This document shows, piece after piece, positions 22,798-29,890 of a DNA stretch of 42,968 bases. How positions within the stretch are numbered: position 1 is the stretch's first letter; every line of letters begins with the position of its first letter. The stretch is from Patescibacteria group bacterium (GTDB taxonomy: Bacteria; Patescibacteriota; Minisyncoccia; UBA6257; GWB1-50-10). Where the stretch lies: assembly GCA_023474215.1 (NCBI GenBank), contig JAMCYI010000007.1, positions 1 to 42,968 on the forward strand. The letters run 5' to 3'. A program made the position numbers and the translations under genes. The notes beneath the pieces are model-generated. The model was not told where the DNA came from. It saw only the letters and a list, made by a program, of their open reading frames with translations, and made no database searches.

Positions 22798-23481
22798 TTA
22801 ATCTATTATAAATCTTCCGTGGGCCTCGTCTTTTATAACCTCCCCCTTTTCGAGCGTGATCACCCGCTCCCCGAGCGCATTCACGATCTCCTTGTCATGC
22901 GTTGCAAGGATCACGACGCTCCCCAACTCATTGATCTTCTTCAAAAGCTTGATGACCTCCCACGTATTGAAGGGGTCCAAGTTGCCGGTCGGTTCGTCCG
23001 CAACGAGAACGTCCGGTTGGTTGATCATTGCCCGGGCGATCGCGACCCGCTGTTTTTCTCCGCCCGAGAGCTCGGCTGGAAAATTCTGCGCCTTATCCTT
23101 CAAACCGACCATATCCAAAACTTGCGGGACCAGTTCATTGATATCGCGCTGCGGCCTCCCTTCAACCTCCAAGGCGAACGCAACGTTCTCAAAAGCGGTC
23201 TTCTTGGGCAGGAGACGGAAATCTTGGAAGATGACGCCGATATGCCTTCTGAACTCCGGCAACTCCGACGGCTTCAGCTTGTTCACTTCATACGAACCGA
23301 AGAAGATCTGCCCTTTGGTTGGTTTTTCTTCGCCGGTAAGGAGTTTGATGATGGTCGATTTCCCCGCGCCGGATCGGCCGACGAGCGATACGAATTCGTT
23401 CGGCTGTATCTTGAAGCCCACCTTGTCGAGCGCAACTGTTCCATGGTTGTACGTTTTCGTTACGTTTTGAAACGTGATCAT
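22798..23481 (-). CDS. ftsE: Cell-division ATP-binding protein FtsE
   Basis: The 227-residue protein is a complete ABC ATPase: Walker A GRSGAGKST near residues 35-43, Q-loop VIFQDFRLLP, signature LSGGEKQRVAIARA, Walker B VLVADEPTGNLD and H-loop ATHD. FRLLP after the Q-loop and the NLDP ending are typical of FtsE. It partners FtsX at the cytoplasmic membrane. A promoter TTGTTT-17-TATAAT (TATAAT at 23526-23531, minus strand) lies upstream, leaving a leader of about 40 bases. Confidence 0.95.
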   Translation of the reverse strand: MITFQNVTKTYNHGTVALDKVGFKIQPNEFVSLVGRSGAGKSTIIKLLTGEEKPTKGQIFFGSYEVNKLKPSELPEFRRHIGVIFQDFRLLPKKTAFENVAFALEVEGRPQRDINELVPQVLDMVGLKDKAQNFPAELSGGEKQRVAIARAMINQPDVLVADEPTGNLDPFNTWEVIKLLKKINELGSVVILATHDKEIVNALGERVITLEKGEVIKDEAHGRFIID

Positions 23482-23554
23482 GATAATAAAAAGCTCTAAG
23501 CTTCCGCTTTTAGCCTCACGTGGTGATTATAGAACATATCCCCTCTTGAAACAA
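23482..23554 (-). promoter_or_regulatory. ftsEX promoter and short leader
   Basis: On the minus strand TTGTTT (23549-23554), 17 bases, then TATAAT (23526-23531). The leader can fold a small hairpin, CTAA(A)AGC-GGAA-GCTTAG, followed by AGAGCTTTTTATT just before the ATG. That could be an attenuator or a weak structure; the sequence alone does not decide. Confidence 0.5.
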
Positions 23555-23566
23555 CCAGTTACCTAA

Positions 23567-23700
23567 AAACTCTAAATCCTAAGCACTAAATCCTAAACAA
23601 CGAACGAAATCAAAAATCACAATGACCAAAACGTGTTTAGCACTTTGGATTTGGAACATTGGAATTTATTTAGGATTTAAGATTTTGAATTTAGGATTTC
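23567..23700 (-). repeat. AT-rich 3' repeat, copy 1 (after prfB)
   Basis: Read on the minus strand, a ~130 base element begins in the last codons of prfB, where AAATCCTAA supplies Lys-Ser-stop. It shares TCCTAAATAAAT, TTTTGGTCATTG and GTTTAGGATTTAGTGCTTAG with copy 2 after miaA. Its ends are mutually complementary (AATCCTAAAT/ATTTAGGATT), so it can fold. No coding capacity. Confidence 0.85.
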
Positions 23701-24401
23701 AGATCTTGCTTGATAAGGTCGAGGTTTCCCTCTAAAACCTCCTCCACTTTCGTGATCTTGAGTCCCGTTCGATGATCTTTCACTTGCTTGTACGGGTGGA
23801 GGACGTATGAACGGATCTCATGCCCCCATTCCGGTTCCACCCTGACACGCAAATTGGCGACTTCCTTTTCGTGTTTTTCTTCCATGATTTTCACGAGCTT
23901 CGATTTCAAAAGCATCATTGCCTTTTCGCGATTTTGGCTTTGCGACCGCTCACTTTGAGAAGAAACCGCAATGCCGGTCGGCACGTGCACAATGCGGACG
24001 GCCGTCTCCACCTTGTTGACATTCTGTCCCCCAGGGCCGGAAGACCGGGCAAATTCAATCTTCAGATCTTTCTCCGGGATCACGAGGTCGTCGGCGCCGA
24101 CCCTCCGGAACGCCGGGACGGCTTCGACGAGAGCGAACGACGTATGGCGCAGTTTCTTGGCGTCAAAGGGCGAAATGCGGACCAGCCGGTGTACGCCCGA
24201 CTCATCCTTCAGAAGGTCGTAGACATCTTTTCCCCTGACCTCTAAAGTGTTGTCGTTCACGAAAGAATATTTCAATCCTTTCCGGTCGGAATATTTCTTG
24301 TACATAAGAAGAAGCATCCGCGCCCAGTCCTTGGCGTCTTCTCCTCCTGCACCGGCAAAAACGGAGAGGTAAACCGTATTGGTATCGAAATGCGAATCCA
24401 T
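23691..24401 (-). CDS. prfB: Peptide chain release factor 2, without N-terminal domain 1
   Basis: The 236-residue protein matches RF2 domains 2-4: YLSVFAGAGGEDAKDWARMLLLMY, GVHRLVRISPF with the SPF stop-codon motif of RF2, SSGPGGQNVNKVE containing the GGQ catalytic loop, and RSYVLHPYKQVKDHRTG. It should read UAA/UGA and trigger peptide release. Usual RF2 is ~365 residues with a ~110-residue helical domain 1 and a programmed frameshift near codon 25; both are absent. The ATG shares its A with the last base of the CCA end of tRNA-Thr. No better start is visible, since the upstream frame only reads through the tRNA. Confidence 0.88.
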   Translation of the reverse strand: MDSHFDTNTVYLSVFAGAGGEDAKDWARMLLLMYKKYSDRKGLKYSFVNDNTLEVRGKDVYDLLKDESGVHRLVRISPFDAKKLRHTSFALVEAVPAFRRVGADDLVIPEKDLKIEFARSSGPGGQNVNKVETAVRIVHVPTGIAVSSQSERSQSQNREKAMMLLKSKLVKIMEEKHEKEVANLRVRVEPEWGHEIRSYVLHPYKQVKDHRTGLKITKVEEVLEGNLDLIKQDLKS

Positions 24402-24476
24402 GGAGCCAATGGTCGGATTTGAACCGACGACCCACGCTTTACGAAAGCGTTGCTCTACCAGCTGAGCTACATTGGC
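24401..24476 (-). tRNA. tRNA-Thr (anticodon CGU)
   Basis: The minus strand folds as a full cloverleaf: acceptor GCCAATG/CATTGGC, D arm GCTC...GAGC, anticodon stem ACGCT/AGCGT with loop TTCGTAA (anticodon CGT), and T arm with GGTTCAAATCC. Discriminator T and an encoded CCA follow. It decodes ACG. It lies five bases after the RNase P RNA and its final A is the first base of the prfB start codon. Confidence 0.95.
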
Positions 24477-24481
24477 AAAAT

Positions 24482-24834
24482 AGGCAAGCCGTAAGCGGGA
24501 TTCTGTGTCGCCCGCGAATCCGCGGGCTAGCGACAATCTGTCTGGGCCCTCGATCGCTCTCGGGCTCTGGCGGCGCTTCCGCCTCATGGGCGGACACGGC
24601 CTTGCATCCCGTAAGGATTTAGCCGTTTCACCTCCGCTTTTTTGTCCCTATGGCGGAGTTGAGCCAACGAGCTTGGGATTGGGCTCCTCCGGGCTTTTCA
24701 ACCCGAAGCGTCACTGCTCGCACCTCTATCCTTTCGGACGACGGCTGTTAGCCGCTACGTTTAGCCCCTATGGGCTGGATGTCCCGACTTTCCTCCCCGA
24801 TCTTGCGACCGGAGCTGTCGCCTGGCTTGCCGGG
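24482..24834 (-). ncRNA. rnpB: RNase P RNA (bacterial type A)
   Basis: On the minus strand the 5' part has GGCGACAGCTCCGGTCGC then GAGGAAAGTCGGGACA, the conserved P4 side of RNase P RNA. The distal part has the ACAGAATCCCGCTTACGGC segment that completes P4 near the 3' end. P1 pairs CGGCAAGCC with GGCTTGCC at the termini. A -10 TACTAT at 24839-24844 sets the 5' end near 24833. It is the RNA catalyst that trims tRNA 5' leaders, and it is transcribed toward tRNA-Thr, which it should process. Ends are accurate to a few bases. Confidence 0.93.
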
Positions 24835-24899
24835 TACCATAGTATCATGAAAACCTCGCAAAATAAAGGGCCAGCACCGTTTACCTTCTCCCCATAAGA

Positions 24900-25000
24900 T
24901 ATTGCGTTTAAATAAAAAGACTCGGGACAATAGCCACATATTCCCCCGAGTTCCCGAGAATAGTGTGTGGCCACTATTCTCGGGTGGAGCGGGTATAGCC
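24900..25000. other. Noncoding region with strong hairpins upstream of rnpB
   Basis: A perfect 13 bp stem (CCCGAGAATAGTG at 24953-24965, complement at 24972-24984) has a six-base loop. Just left of it CTCGGG (24921-24926) pairs with CCCGAG (24945-24950). No ORF with coding character is visible. The region may be an RNA structure, a terminator of an unseen transcript, or a protein site; I cannot tell. Confidence 0.5.
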
Positions 25001-25017
25001 CAATAAAACCTTCAAGC

Positions 25018-25160
25018 AAGTGTGAGTACTCTTTGAGCAAACCGTTGCGGAGTCCGAGCGGGCACGGGTTCCGCCGGAGGCGGAAGAGCGAGGACGAGCA
25101 CGAGCGCGCATTCCACGCCGGGGAATGCGACGCGTGTTTGCAAAGAGAGTACTCACACTT
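25018..25160. repeat. Long-armed palindromic element P2 behind rnhB
   Basis: A 15 bp perfect outer arm (AAGTGTGAGTACTCT at 25018-25032, complement at 25146-25160) continues past a two-base bulge into TTTG/CAAAC pairing. Inside are TTCCGCC-GGAG-GGCGGAA and CGCATTCC-ACGCCGG-GGAATGCG hairpins. The core, from CGGGCACGG through the ATTCC-NCGCCGG-GGAAT hairpin, matches the element at 16775-16912 in sequence and order. It ends four bases before the rnhB stop. Confidence 0.85.
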
Positions 25161-25164
25161 ACGC

Positions 25165-25764
25165 CTACACGAACTTGCAAAACGTCTTCCGGTGCACCGG
25201 CGAGAGTCCGTGCTTCTTGATCGCTGCAAGGTGCGCGCGCGTTCCGTACCCGACATGCCTCTCGAATCCGTACGCCGGATATTTTATGGAAAGCCTTTTC
25301 ATATACCGATCGCGATGCACTTTTGCCAAGACAGACGCAGCGCGCACGGCATTGATCTTTTGATCGGCTTTAATCATGGTCCGTCCGCCTTCAACAAAAA
25401 GGCCGCCGTCCAAAAAAACAACCGAGTGCTCGATCGGTATCCCCTTTTCTTCCGTGAGCTTCTTTAACGAGCGCTTAACCGCGAGGTTTGCCGCACGGGA
25501 AATGTTCACGCGGTCGATAACCGCGGGCGAGATGCTCGTAACGGCAAAGGCGACTCCGGCCTTTTTCAATTTTTTTACCCACGCTTCGCGCGACTTTGCG
25601 GTGAGTTTTTTCGAATCATCCAAACGGACGCCGTTTTCAAGCGGAGTGAATTTCATGCCCCGCGGGATGGCCGCGGCGCAAACCGTAACGGGCCCCGCCA
25701 AAGGTCCTCGCCCCACTTCATCGATGCCAATAATGTATCTATTCACAGCGTTATTACCCATCAT
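25165..25764 (-). CDS. rnhB: Ribonuclease HII
   Basis: The 199-residue protein has the RNase HII active-site set: D15-E16 in GIDEVGRGPLAGPV, the later Asp in VVFLDGG, and the Asp of AKVHRDRYM, with the GYGT motif of the RNase HII fold. It removes RNA from RNA/DNA hybrids and nicks at single ribonucleotides. The start may be either of two adjacent ATGs. It is divergent from dnaE and its 3' end abuts the palindrome at 25018-25160. Confidence 0.95.
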   Translation of the reverse strand: MMGNNAVNRYIIGIDEVGRGPLAGPVTVCAAAIPRGMKFTPLENGVRLDDSKKLTAKSREAWVKKLKKAGVAFAVTSISPAVIDRVNISRAANLAVKRSLKKLTEEKGIPIEHSVVFLDGGLFVEGGRTMIKADQKINAVRAASVLAKVHRDRYMKRLSIKYPAYGFERHVGYGTRAHLAAIKKHGLSPVHRKTFCKFV

Positions 25765-25809
25765 ATCTCAAATGAGCCCAGCTATAAAACAAATCGGCCG
25801 ATCGGGCAA

Positions 25810-25917
25810 TTGCCTTTCGAAAGGAACTTTTTATAATGAAGGGGTATTCAGAGATAAACGCACTCCGCCATCCGGGAAACCGGCGATCGGCGAGACGGCG
25901 CAATCTCCCCATTCATT
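25810..25917 (+). promoter_or_regulatory. dnaE promoter and leader
   Basis: TTGCCT (25810-25815), a 16 base spacer and TATAAT (25832-25837) give a leader of about 75 bases, longer than most in this window. The leader contains GGCGATCGGCGAGACGGCGC, able to form weak GC pairing, but no recognised riboswitch. No clear Shine-Dalgarno sequence precedes the ATG at 25918. Confidence 0.6.
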
Positions 25918-28900
25918 ATGACCAAATTCGTTCACCTCCACACACACTCGCACTTCTCGCTCTTGGACGGTCTTTCGAAAATCGACGGCATTGTGGAGAA
26001 AGCAAAGAGCTACGGCATGGATGCCGTGGCGATCACGGACCACGGTAACCTCTACGGCGCCGTGGAATTTTATAAGAAAGCGAAAAAAGCCGGCGTGAAG
26101 GCGATCAACGGCGTCGAAGCGTACATCGCGCCGTTCGGGCGACTGAACCGGCGGCCGAAAATGGACGAGCTTCGCTACCACGTGATCCTCCTCGCAAAGA
26201 ACGAAACGGGATGGAAGAATCTCATGAAGCTCGTTACGTCATCCCACCTCGAAGGGTTTTACTACAAGCCGCGCATCGACAAGGAAATTCTCGCGGAGTG
26301 GCACGAGGGGATCATTTGCATCTCGGGATGTTCTTCCGGCGAAATTTCCCGGCTCCTCGCCGCAGGCAAGGCAAAAGAAGCGGAAGAGGTCGCGGGGTGG
26401 TATCAAAACATTTTCGGTGAAGATTTTTACATCGAGCTTCAGCCGCATACGCCGGAGTTGAATCAAAAAGCGATCGCGCTTGCAAAAAAACTCGGCATCG
26501 AGGTCGTTGCAACACAGGACAGCCACTACCTCGACTTGAGCGACAAAACGGAACACGAGATCCTTCTTGCTATCCAAACCAACAATCGCGTGACGGAGGA
26601 TGAACGAATGTCCTTAAAAAACTACGACTTGCATTTCCGGAGCGGCGACGAGATGGCGGAGTTTTTTAAAGACGTTCCCGAAGCGATCGAAAACACCGTG
26701 CGTATCGCCGAAAAATGCGAATGGGAATTCACGCTCGGCAAAACCCATCTTCCCAAATTCCCCCTTCCCGAAGGAAAAACATCGATAGCATACCTCAGGG
26801 AGCTTGTGGACGAACGGATCGGCAAGCACTATCCGGAAGTGACCGACGAAGTGCAGGAAAGGGTCAAAATGGAACTCGGTGTCATCGAGAAAACAGGGTT
26901 TGCCGATTACTTTTTGATCGTCCAGGATTATGTAAATTGGGCGAAAGATCACGGCATCATCGTGGGGCCGGGCCGTGGATCGGCCGCCGGCAGCATTGTT
27001 TCTTACATCCTTGGCATTACGGCGCTCGATCCTATGCGCTATGAGCTCCTTTTTGAAAGATTCTTGAATCCGGACCGCATCCAAGCACCGGACATCGACG
27101 TCGACTTCACCGACCTCCGGCGGGACGAGGTCTTGGCATACGTCAAAGAAAAATACGGGGAAGACCGTGTTGCCCAGATCATCACGTTCGGAATGATGAT
27201 GGCAAAAGCAGCCGTCCGCGACGTCACGCGCGCCTTAGGCTTCCCTTATTCCTTGGGCGACCAAATAGCGAAGCTCATCCCCTTCAACCTCGACCTCAAG
27301 CAATCCCTTGAAACCATCCCCGATCTCAAAAAGATATACGACACAAATCCCGACGCGAAGCGGATCCTTGATTCCGCCGTGAAACTCGAGGGAACGGCGC
27401 GGCACGCATCGGTCCACGCCTGCGGCGTCGTGATCGCACCGGAGCCGCTTGTAAACTTCATGCCCCTTCAGCACGCTCCCCAAAGCGACAATGCGATCTT
27501 GACCCAATTCGAGGGCCATGCCGTCGAAGATCTCGGACTTTTGAAGATGGACTTTTTGGGACTCCGCAATTTAAGCATCATTGAAGAAACGCTCCGCGTC
27601 ATCAAGGAAACCAGGGGCGACGACATCGATATCGAACATCTTCCTTTGGACGACCCCAAAACATTCAAGCTTTTCCAGTCGGCGGAAACCACCGGCATCT
27701 TCCAACTCGAGTCATCCGGCATGCGAAGGTATTTGAAAGAACTCAAACCGACCGAGCTCGAGGACATCATCGTCATGATCTCGCTCTACCGTCCGGGACC
27801 GATGGAACTGATCCCTTCGTATATCAACCGGAAATTCGGCAAGGAAAAAGTCACCTACCTCCATCCGAAATTGGAACCGATCCTCAGAGCCACGTACGGC
27901 GTCGGCGTCTACCAGGAACAAATGATGCGCATTGCGCGCGATCTTGCGGGGTTCACGCTCGCCGAAGCCGATACGCTCCGCAAAGCCATCGGCAAAAAAA
28001 TCAAAGCTCTCCTCGACGAACAGCAGGAAAAACTCGTGAAGGGAATGGTAAAGAACGGCATCGACGAAAAGACTGCACAGGAGATCTGGGAACTCTTCCC
28101 GCCCTTCGCCCGGTACGGCTTCAACCGATCGCATGCAGCATGTTACGCAATGATCAGCTATGAGACCGCCTATCTCAAAGCCCATTACCCGATCGAATTC
28201 GCCGCAAGCTTGCTCAATATTTCCGGAACGGACGTCGAACGGATCAGCTTCCTCATCAACGAGACGAAACGCCTCGGCATCAAGGTGCTGCCGCCGGACA
28301 TCAACTTAAGTTTCGAAAAATTCACCGTCGACGGCGAGAACATCCGCTTCGGCCTCTCGGCCGTGAAAAACGTCGGCGCCCATATCGTGGAAAAGATCAT
28401 CGAGGAGCGCTCGCTCCGCGGCCCGTACGAAGACTTGAGCGATTTTCTCTCAAGAGTGCAAGACCGGGATCTCAACAAAAAATCCCTGGAAAGCCTTGTG
28501 AAGGTCGGGGCTTTCGACTCGTTCAGTTTGGATCGGGGACAGCTTTTGGAAGGCCTCGACGACCTCGTCCGGTTCAATCAAGCCGCCAAGAAGAGCGCTT
28601 CGAGCAACCAAACATTCCTTTTTTCCGGAGAAAAGCAATTCAGCAAAATAAAATTGAAACCCGCAAAACCGGCCGACAAGAAGTCGATGCTCTCGTGGGA
28701 AAAAGAGCTTCTCGGCCTTTATCTCACCGATCATCCCGTGAACGGCCACGTCGCAAAACTCAACTCGAGCGAGCTCATCAAACCCGTCCGGTATGCCCTC
28801 TCGCTCCCCAAGAGCGGCGAGCGGTCCCGCAAGATCATCATGGGGGGCGTCATCACGAAAACGCAAAAGATCGTGACGAAAAACGGACAGCCGATGATGT

Positions 28901-29070
28901 TCGTCACGCTGGAGGATATGTCCGATTCGATAGAACTTTTGGTTTTCAATAGTACTCTCAAAAACAATCCAGACGCCTGGCAGGAAAACAAGGTGGTGAT
29001 GGTGGAAGGATGCATCTCGTGGAAGAACGGCGACACGAAATTCATTTGCGACCGCGTGAAGGAGCTCTGA
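25918..29070 (+). CDS. dnaE: DNA polymerase III alpha subunit
   Basis: The 1050-residue protein starts with a PHP domain (HLHTHSHFSLLDG at 6-18, ITDHGNL, QDSHYL) with metal ligands kept. The C-family polymerase core has GPGRGSAAGS, catalytic D392 and D394 in PDIDVDF, and D545 in MDFLGLRNL. FARYGFNRSHAACYA marks the fingers, followed by a helix-hairpin-helix region, and an OB-fold near the C terminus (KIIMGGVITKTQKIVTK...). It is a DnaE1-type replicase, about 110 residues shorter than the E. coli protein, with the shortfall at the C terminus. It replicates the chromosome with the sliding clamp. A palindrome follows three bases after the stop. Confidence 0.97.
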   Translation: MTKFVHLHTHSHFSLLDGLSKIDGIVEKAKSYGMDAVAITDHGNLYGAVEFYKKAKKAGVKAINGVEAYIAPFGRLNRRPKMDELRYHVILLAKNETGWKNLMKLVTSSHLEGFYYKPRIDKEILAEWHEGIICISGCSSGEISRLLAAGKAKEAEEVAGWYQNIFGEDFYIELQPHTPELNQKAIALAKKLGIEVVATQDSHYLDLSDKTEHEILLAIQTNNRVTEDERMSLKNYDLHFRSGDEMAEFFKDVPEAIENTVRIAEKCEWEFTLGKTHLPKFPLPEGKTSIAYLRELVDERIGKHYPEVTDEVQERVKMELGVIEKTGFADYFLIVQDYVNWAKDHGIIVGPGRGSAAGSIVSYILGITALDPMRYELLFERFLNPDRIQAPDIDVDFTDLRRDEVLAYVKEKYGEDRVAQIITFGMMMAKAAVRDVTRALGFPYSLGDQIAKLIPFNLDLKQSLETIPDLKKIYDTNPDAKRILDSAVKLEGTARHASVHACGVVIAPEPLVNFMPLQHAPQSDNAILTQFEGHAVEDLGLLKMDFLGLRNLSIIEETLRVIKETRGDDIDIEHLPLDDPKTFKLFQSAETTGIFQLESSGMRRYLKELKPTELEDIIVMISLYRPGPMELIPSYINRKFGKEKVTYLHPKLEPILRATYGVGVYQEQMMRIARDLAGFTLAEADTLRKAIGKKIKALLDEQQEKLVKGMVKNGIDEKTAQEIWELFPPFARYGFNRSHAACYAMISYETAYLKAHYPIEFAASLLNISGTDVERISFLINETKRLGIKVLPPDINLSFEKFTVDGENIRFGLSAVKNVGAHIVEKIIEERSLRGPYEDLSDFLSRVQDRDLNKKSLESLVKVGAFDSFSLDRGQLLEGLDDLVRFNQAAKKSASSNQTFLFSGEKQFSKIKLKPAKPADKKSMLSWEKELLGLYLTDHPVNGHVAKLNSSELIKPVRYALSLPKSGERSRKIIMGGVITKTQKIVTKNGQPMMFVTLEDMSDSIELLVFNSTLKNNPDAWQENKVVMVEGCISWKNGDTKFICDRVKEL

Positions 29071-29073
29071 GGC

Positions 29074-29150
29074 GCAACGAATATCCCCTCGCTCAGGCTG
29101 TCTCCGGGGCGACGCCCAAGTCTTAGCCTTCGCGAAGGAATATTCGTTGC
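29074..29150. repeat. Palindrome P4 behind dnaE
   Basis: Arms GCAACGAATAT (29074-29084) and complement (29140-29150) enclose a CCCC...GGGG hairpin and a perfect CCTTCGCGAAGG palindrome (29128-29139). It begins three bases after the dnaE stop. A CT-rich stretch rather than a T run follows, so it may terminate weakly or protect the 3' end. Confidence 0.75.
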
Positions 29151-29236
29151 TCTCTCTATCATTATTATTGGAAAATCCTTCGGGCAATGTGCGCGGGAGG
29201 TTCTTCTTATTGTTAGTATTGTTAGTAAAAGGATAG

Positions 29237-29364
29237 TTGACAGGGAATGATAAACGTGATAGAATAGCGACCATTGATTGCTGGGTATTTTCTTTTTTAT
29301 CCGGAAATCAAGAGGGGTTAGTTCTTTGTCATATTTATTCACATATAACAGAAAGGAATACGCC
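29237..29364 (+). promoter_or_regulatory. Consensus promoter and leader of the coiled-coil protein gene
   Basis: TTGACA (29237-29242), exactly 17 bases, then TAGAAT (29260-29265). The leader is about 93 bases and ends in GAAAGGA eight bases before the ATG at 29365. This is the closest to consensus of all promoters seen in the window. The rest of 29151-29236 holds nothing recognisable. Confidence 0.75.
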
Positions 29365-29805
29365 ATGTTGGTAGTATTTTTTATTATCGTTGCACTCGTC
29401 ATCGGTTACTACGCAGGAAAGAAGATCAATCAACCTCTTCCCATCGCCGTTGATCTTCAAACATTCGAACGCATGTTCGACAATCTCAATGGCCAAGCCG
29501 ACGGCGCTGGATCTATCGTTGTTCAAACCACCAAGCAGCTCACGGCAGCATCGCGAGGCAGAATGGTTTTTTCCGCTCCTGCGGAAGCCAAAAAGGCTGA
29601 ACAGGAAGCGCTTACATCAGCTGAGCTGAATGAAAATTCAGCGAAAAGCGTGGTGGAGAACAGCGAGCAGACAGCCCGCAGTCTTGAGCAGCAGGCTCAA
29701 GATGTCCGGAAAAGCGGCAAAGTGAGAGCAGAGTCGATGAAACGTCTAGCCCAAGGACAGCGCACCAGAGCGGCAAAGCTTCAGGGCATGCAGCAATATA
29801 TGTAA
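29365..29805 (+). CDS. Membrane-anchored coiled-coil protein of unknown function
   Basis: I do not recognise this 146-residue protein. An N-terminal hydrophobic span (residues 1-16, MLVVFFIIVALVIGYY) is followed by GKK, then an Ala/Gln/Glu-rich helical region with heptad character (AEAKKAEQEALTSAELNENSAK, then SLEQQAQDVRKS) and a basic C terminus. It looks like a single-pass protein with a cytoplasmic or outer helical stalk. The strong consensus promoter, good ribosome site and dedicated terminator suggest high, independent expression. The start at 29365 is set by GAAAGGA; an in-frame upstream reading adds a leader peptide with no support. Confidence 0.75.
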   Translation: MLVVFFIIVALVIGYYAGKKINQPLPIAVDLQTFERMFDNLNGQADGAGSIVVQTTKQLTAASRGRMVFSAPAEAKKAEQEALTSAELNENSAKSVVENSEQTARSLEQQAQDVRKSGKVRAESMKRLAQGQRTRAAKLQGMQQYM

Positions 29806-29831
29806 ACTCCAGGGCATTCATCTTGCCCATC

Positions 29832-29864
29832 CAACCCCGCACGACATTCGTCGTTGCGGGGTTG
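29832..29864 (+). terminator. Intrinsic terminator of the coiled-coil protein gene
   Basis: CAACCCCGC pairs with GCGGGGTTG, with an inner ACGA/TCGT stem, then ATTTCTTTT. The -35 of thrS (TTGCGG at 29854-29859) lies inside its right arm, so termination and thrS initiation share sequence. Confidence 0.85.
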
Positions 29865-29890
29865 ATTTCTTTTCCCTATAATACCCCTAT
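29854..29890 (+). promoter_or_regulatory. thrS promoter giving a leaderless mRNA
   Basis: TTGCGG (29854-29859), 17 bases, TATAAT (29877-29882), then eight bases to the ATG at 29891. The transcript should start at or within a base or two of the start codon. There is therefore no room for a T-box or the structured operator known for thrS in other bacteria. Confidence 0.7.

Noticed and set aside
24505-24897. Open frame on the plus strand across the rnpB region
   Set aside because: It lies on the antisense strand of RNase P RNA, whose conserved segments explain the sequence; the protein has no recognisable feature.
29265-29364. Riboswitch in the 93-base leader before the coiled-coil gene
   Set aside because: No recognised aptamer core and only weak pairing; the leader is AT-rich and unstructured by eye.
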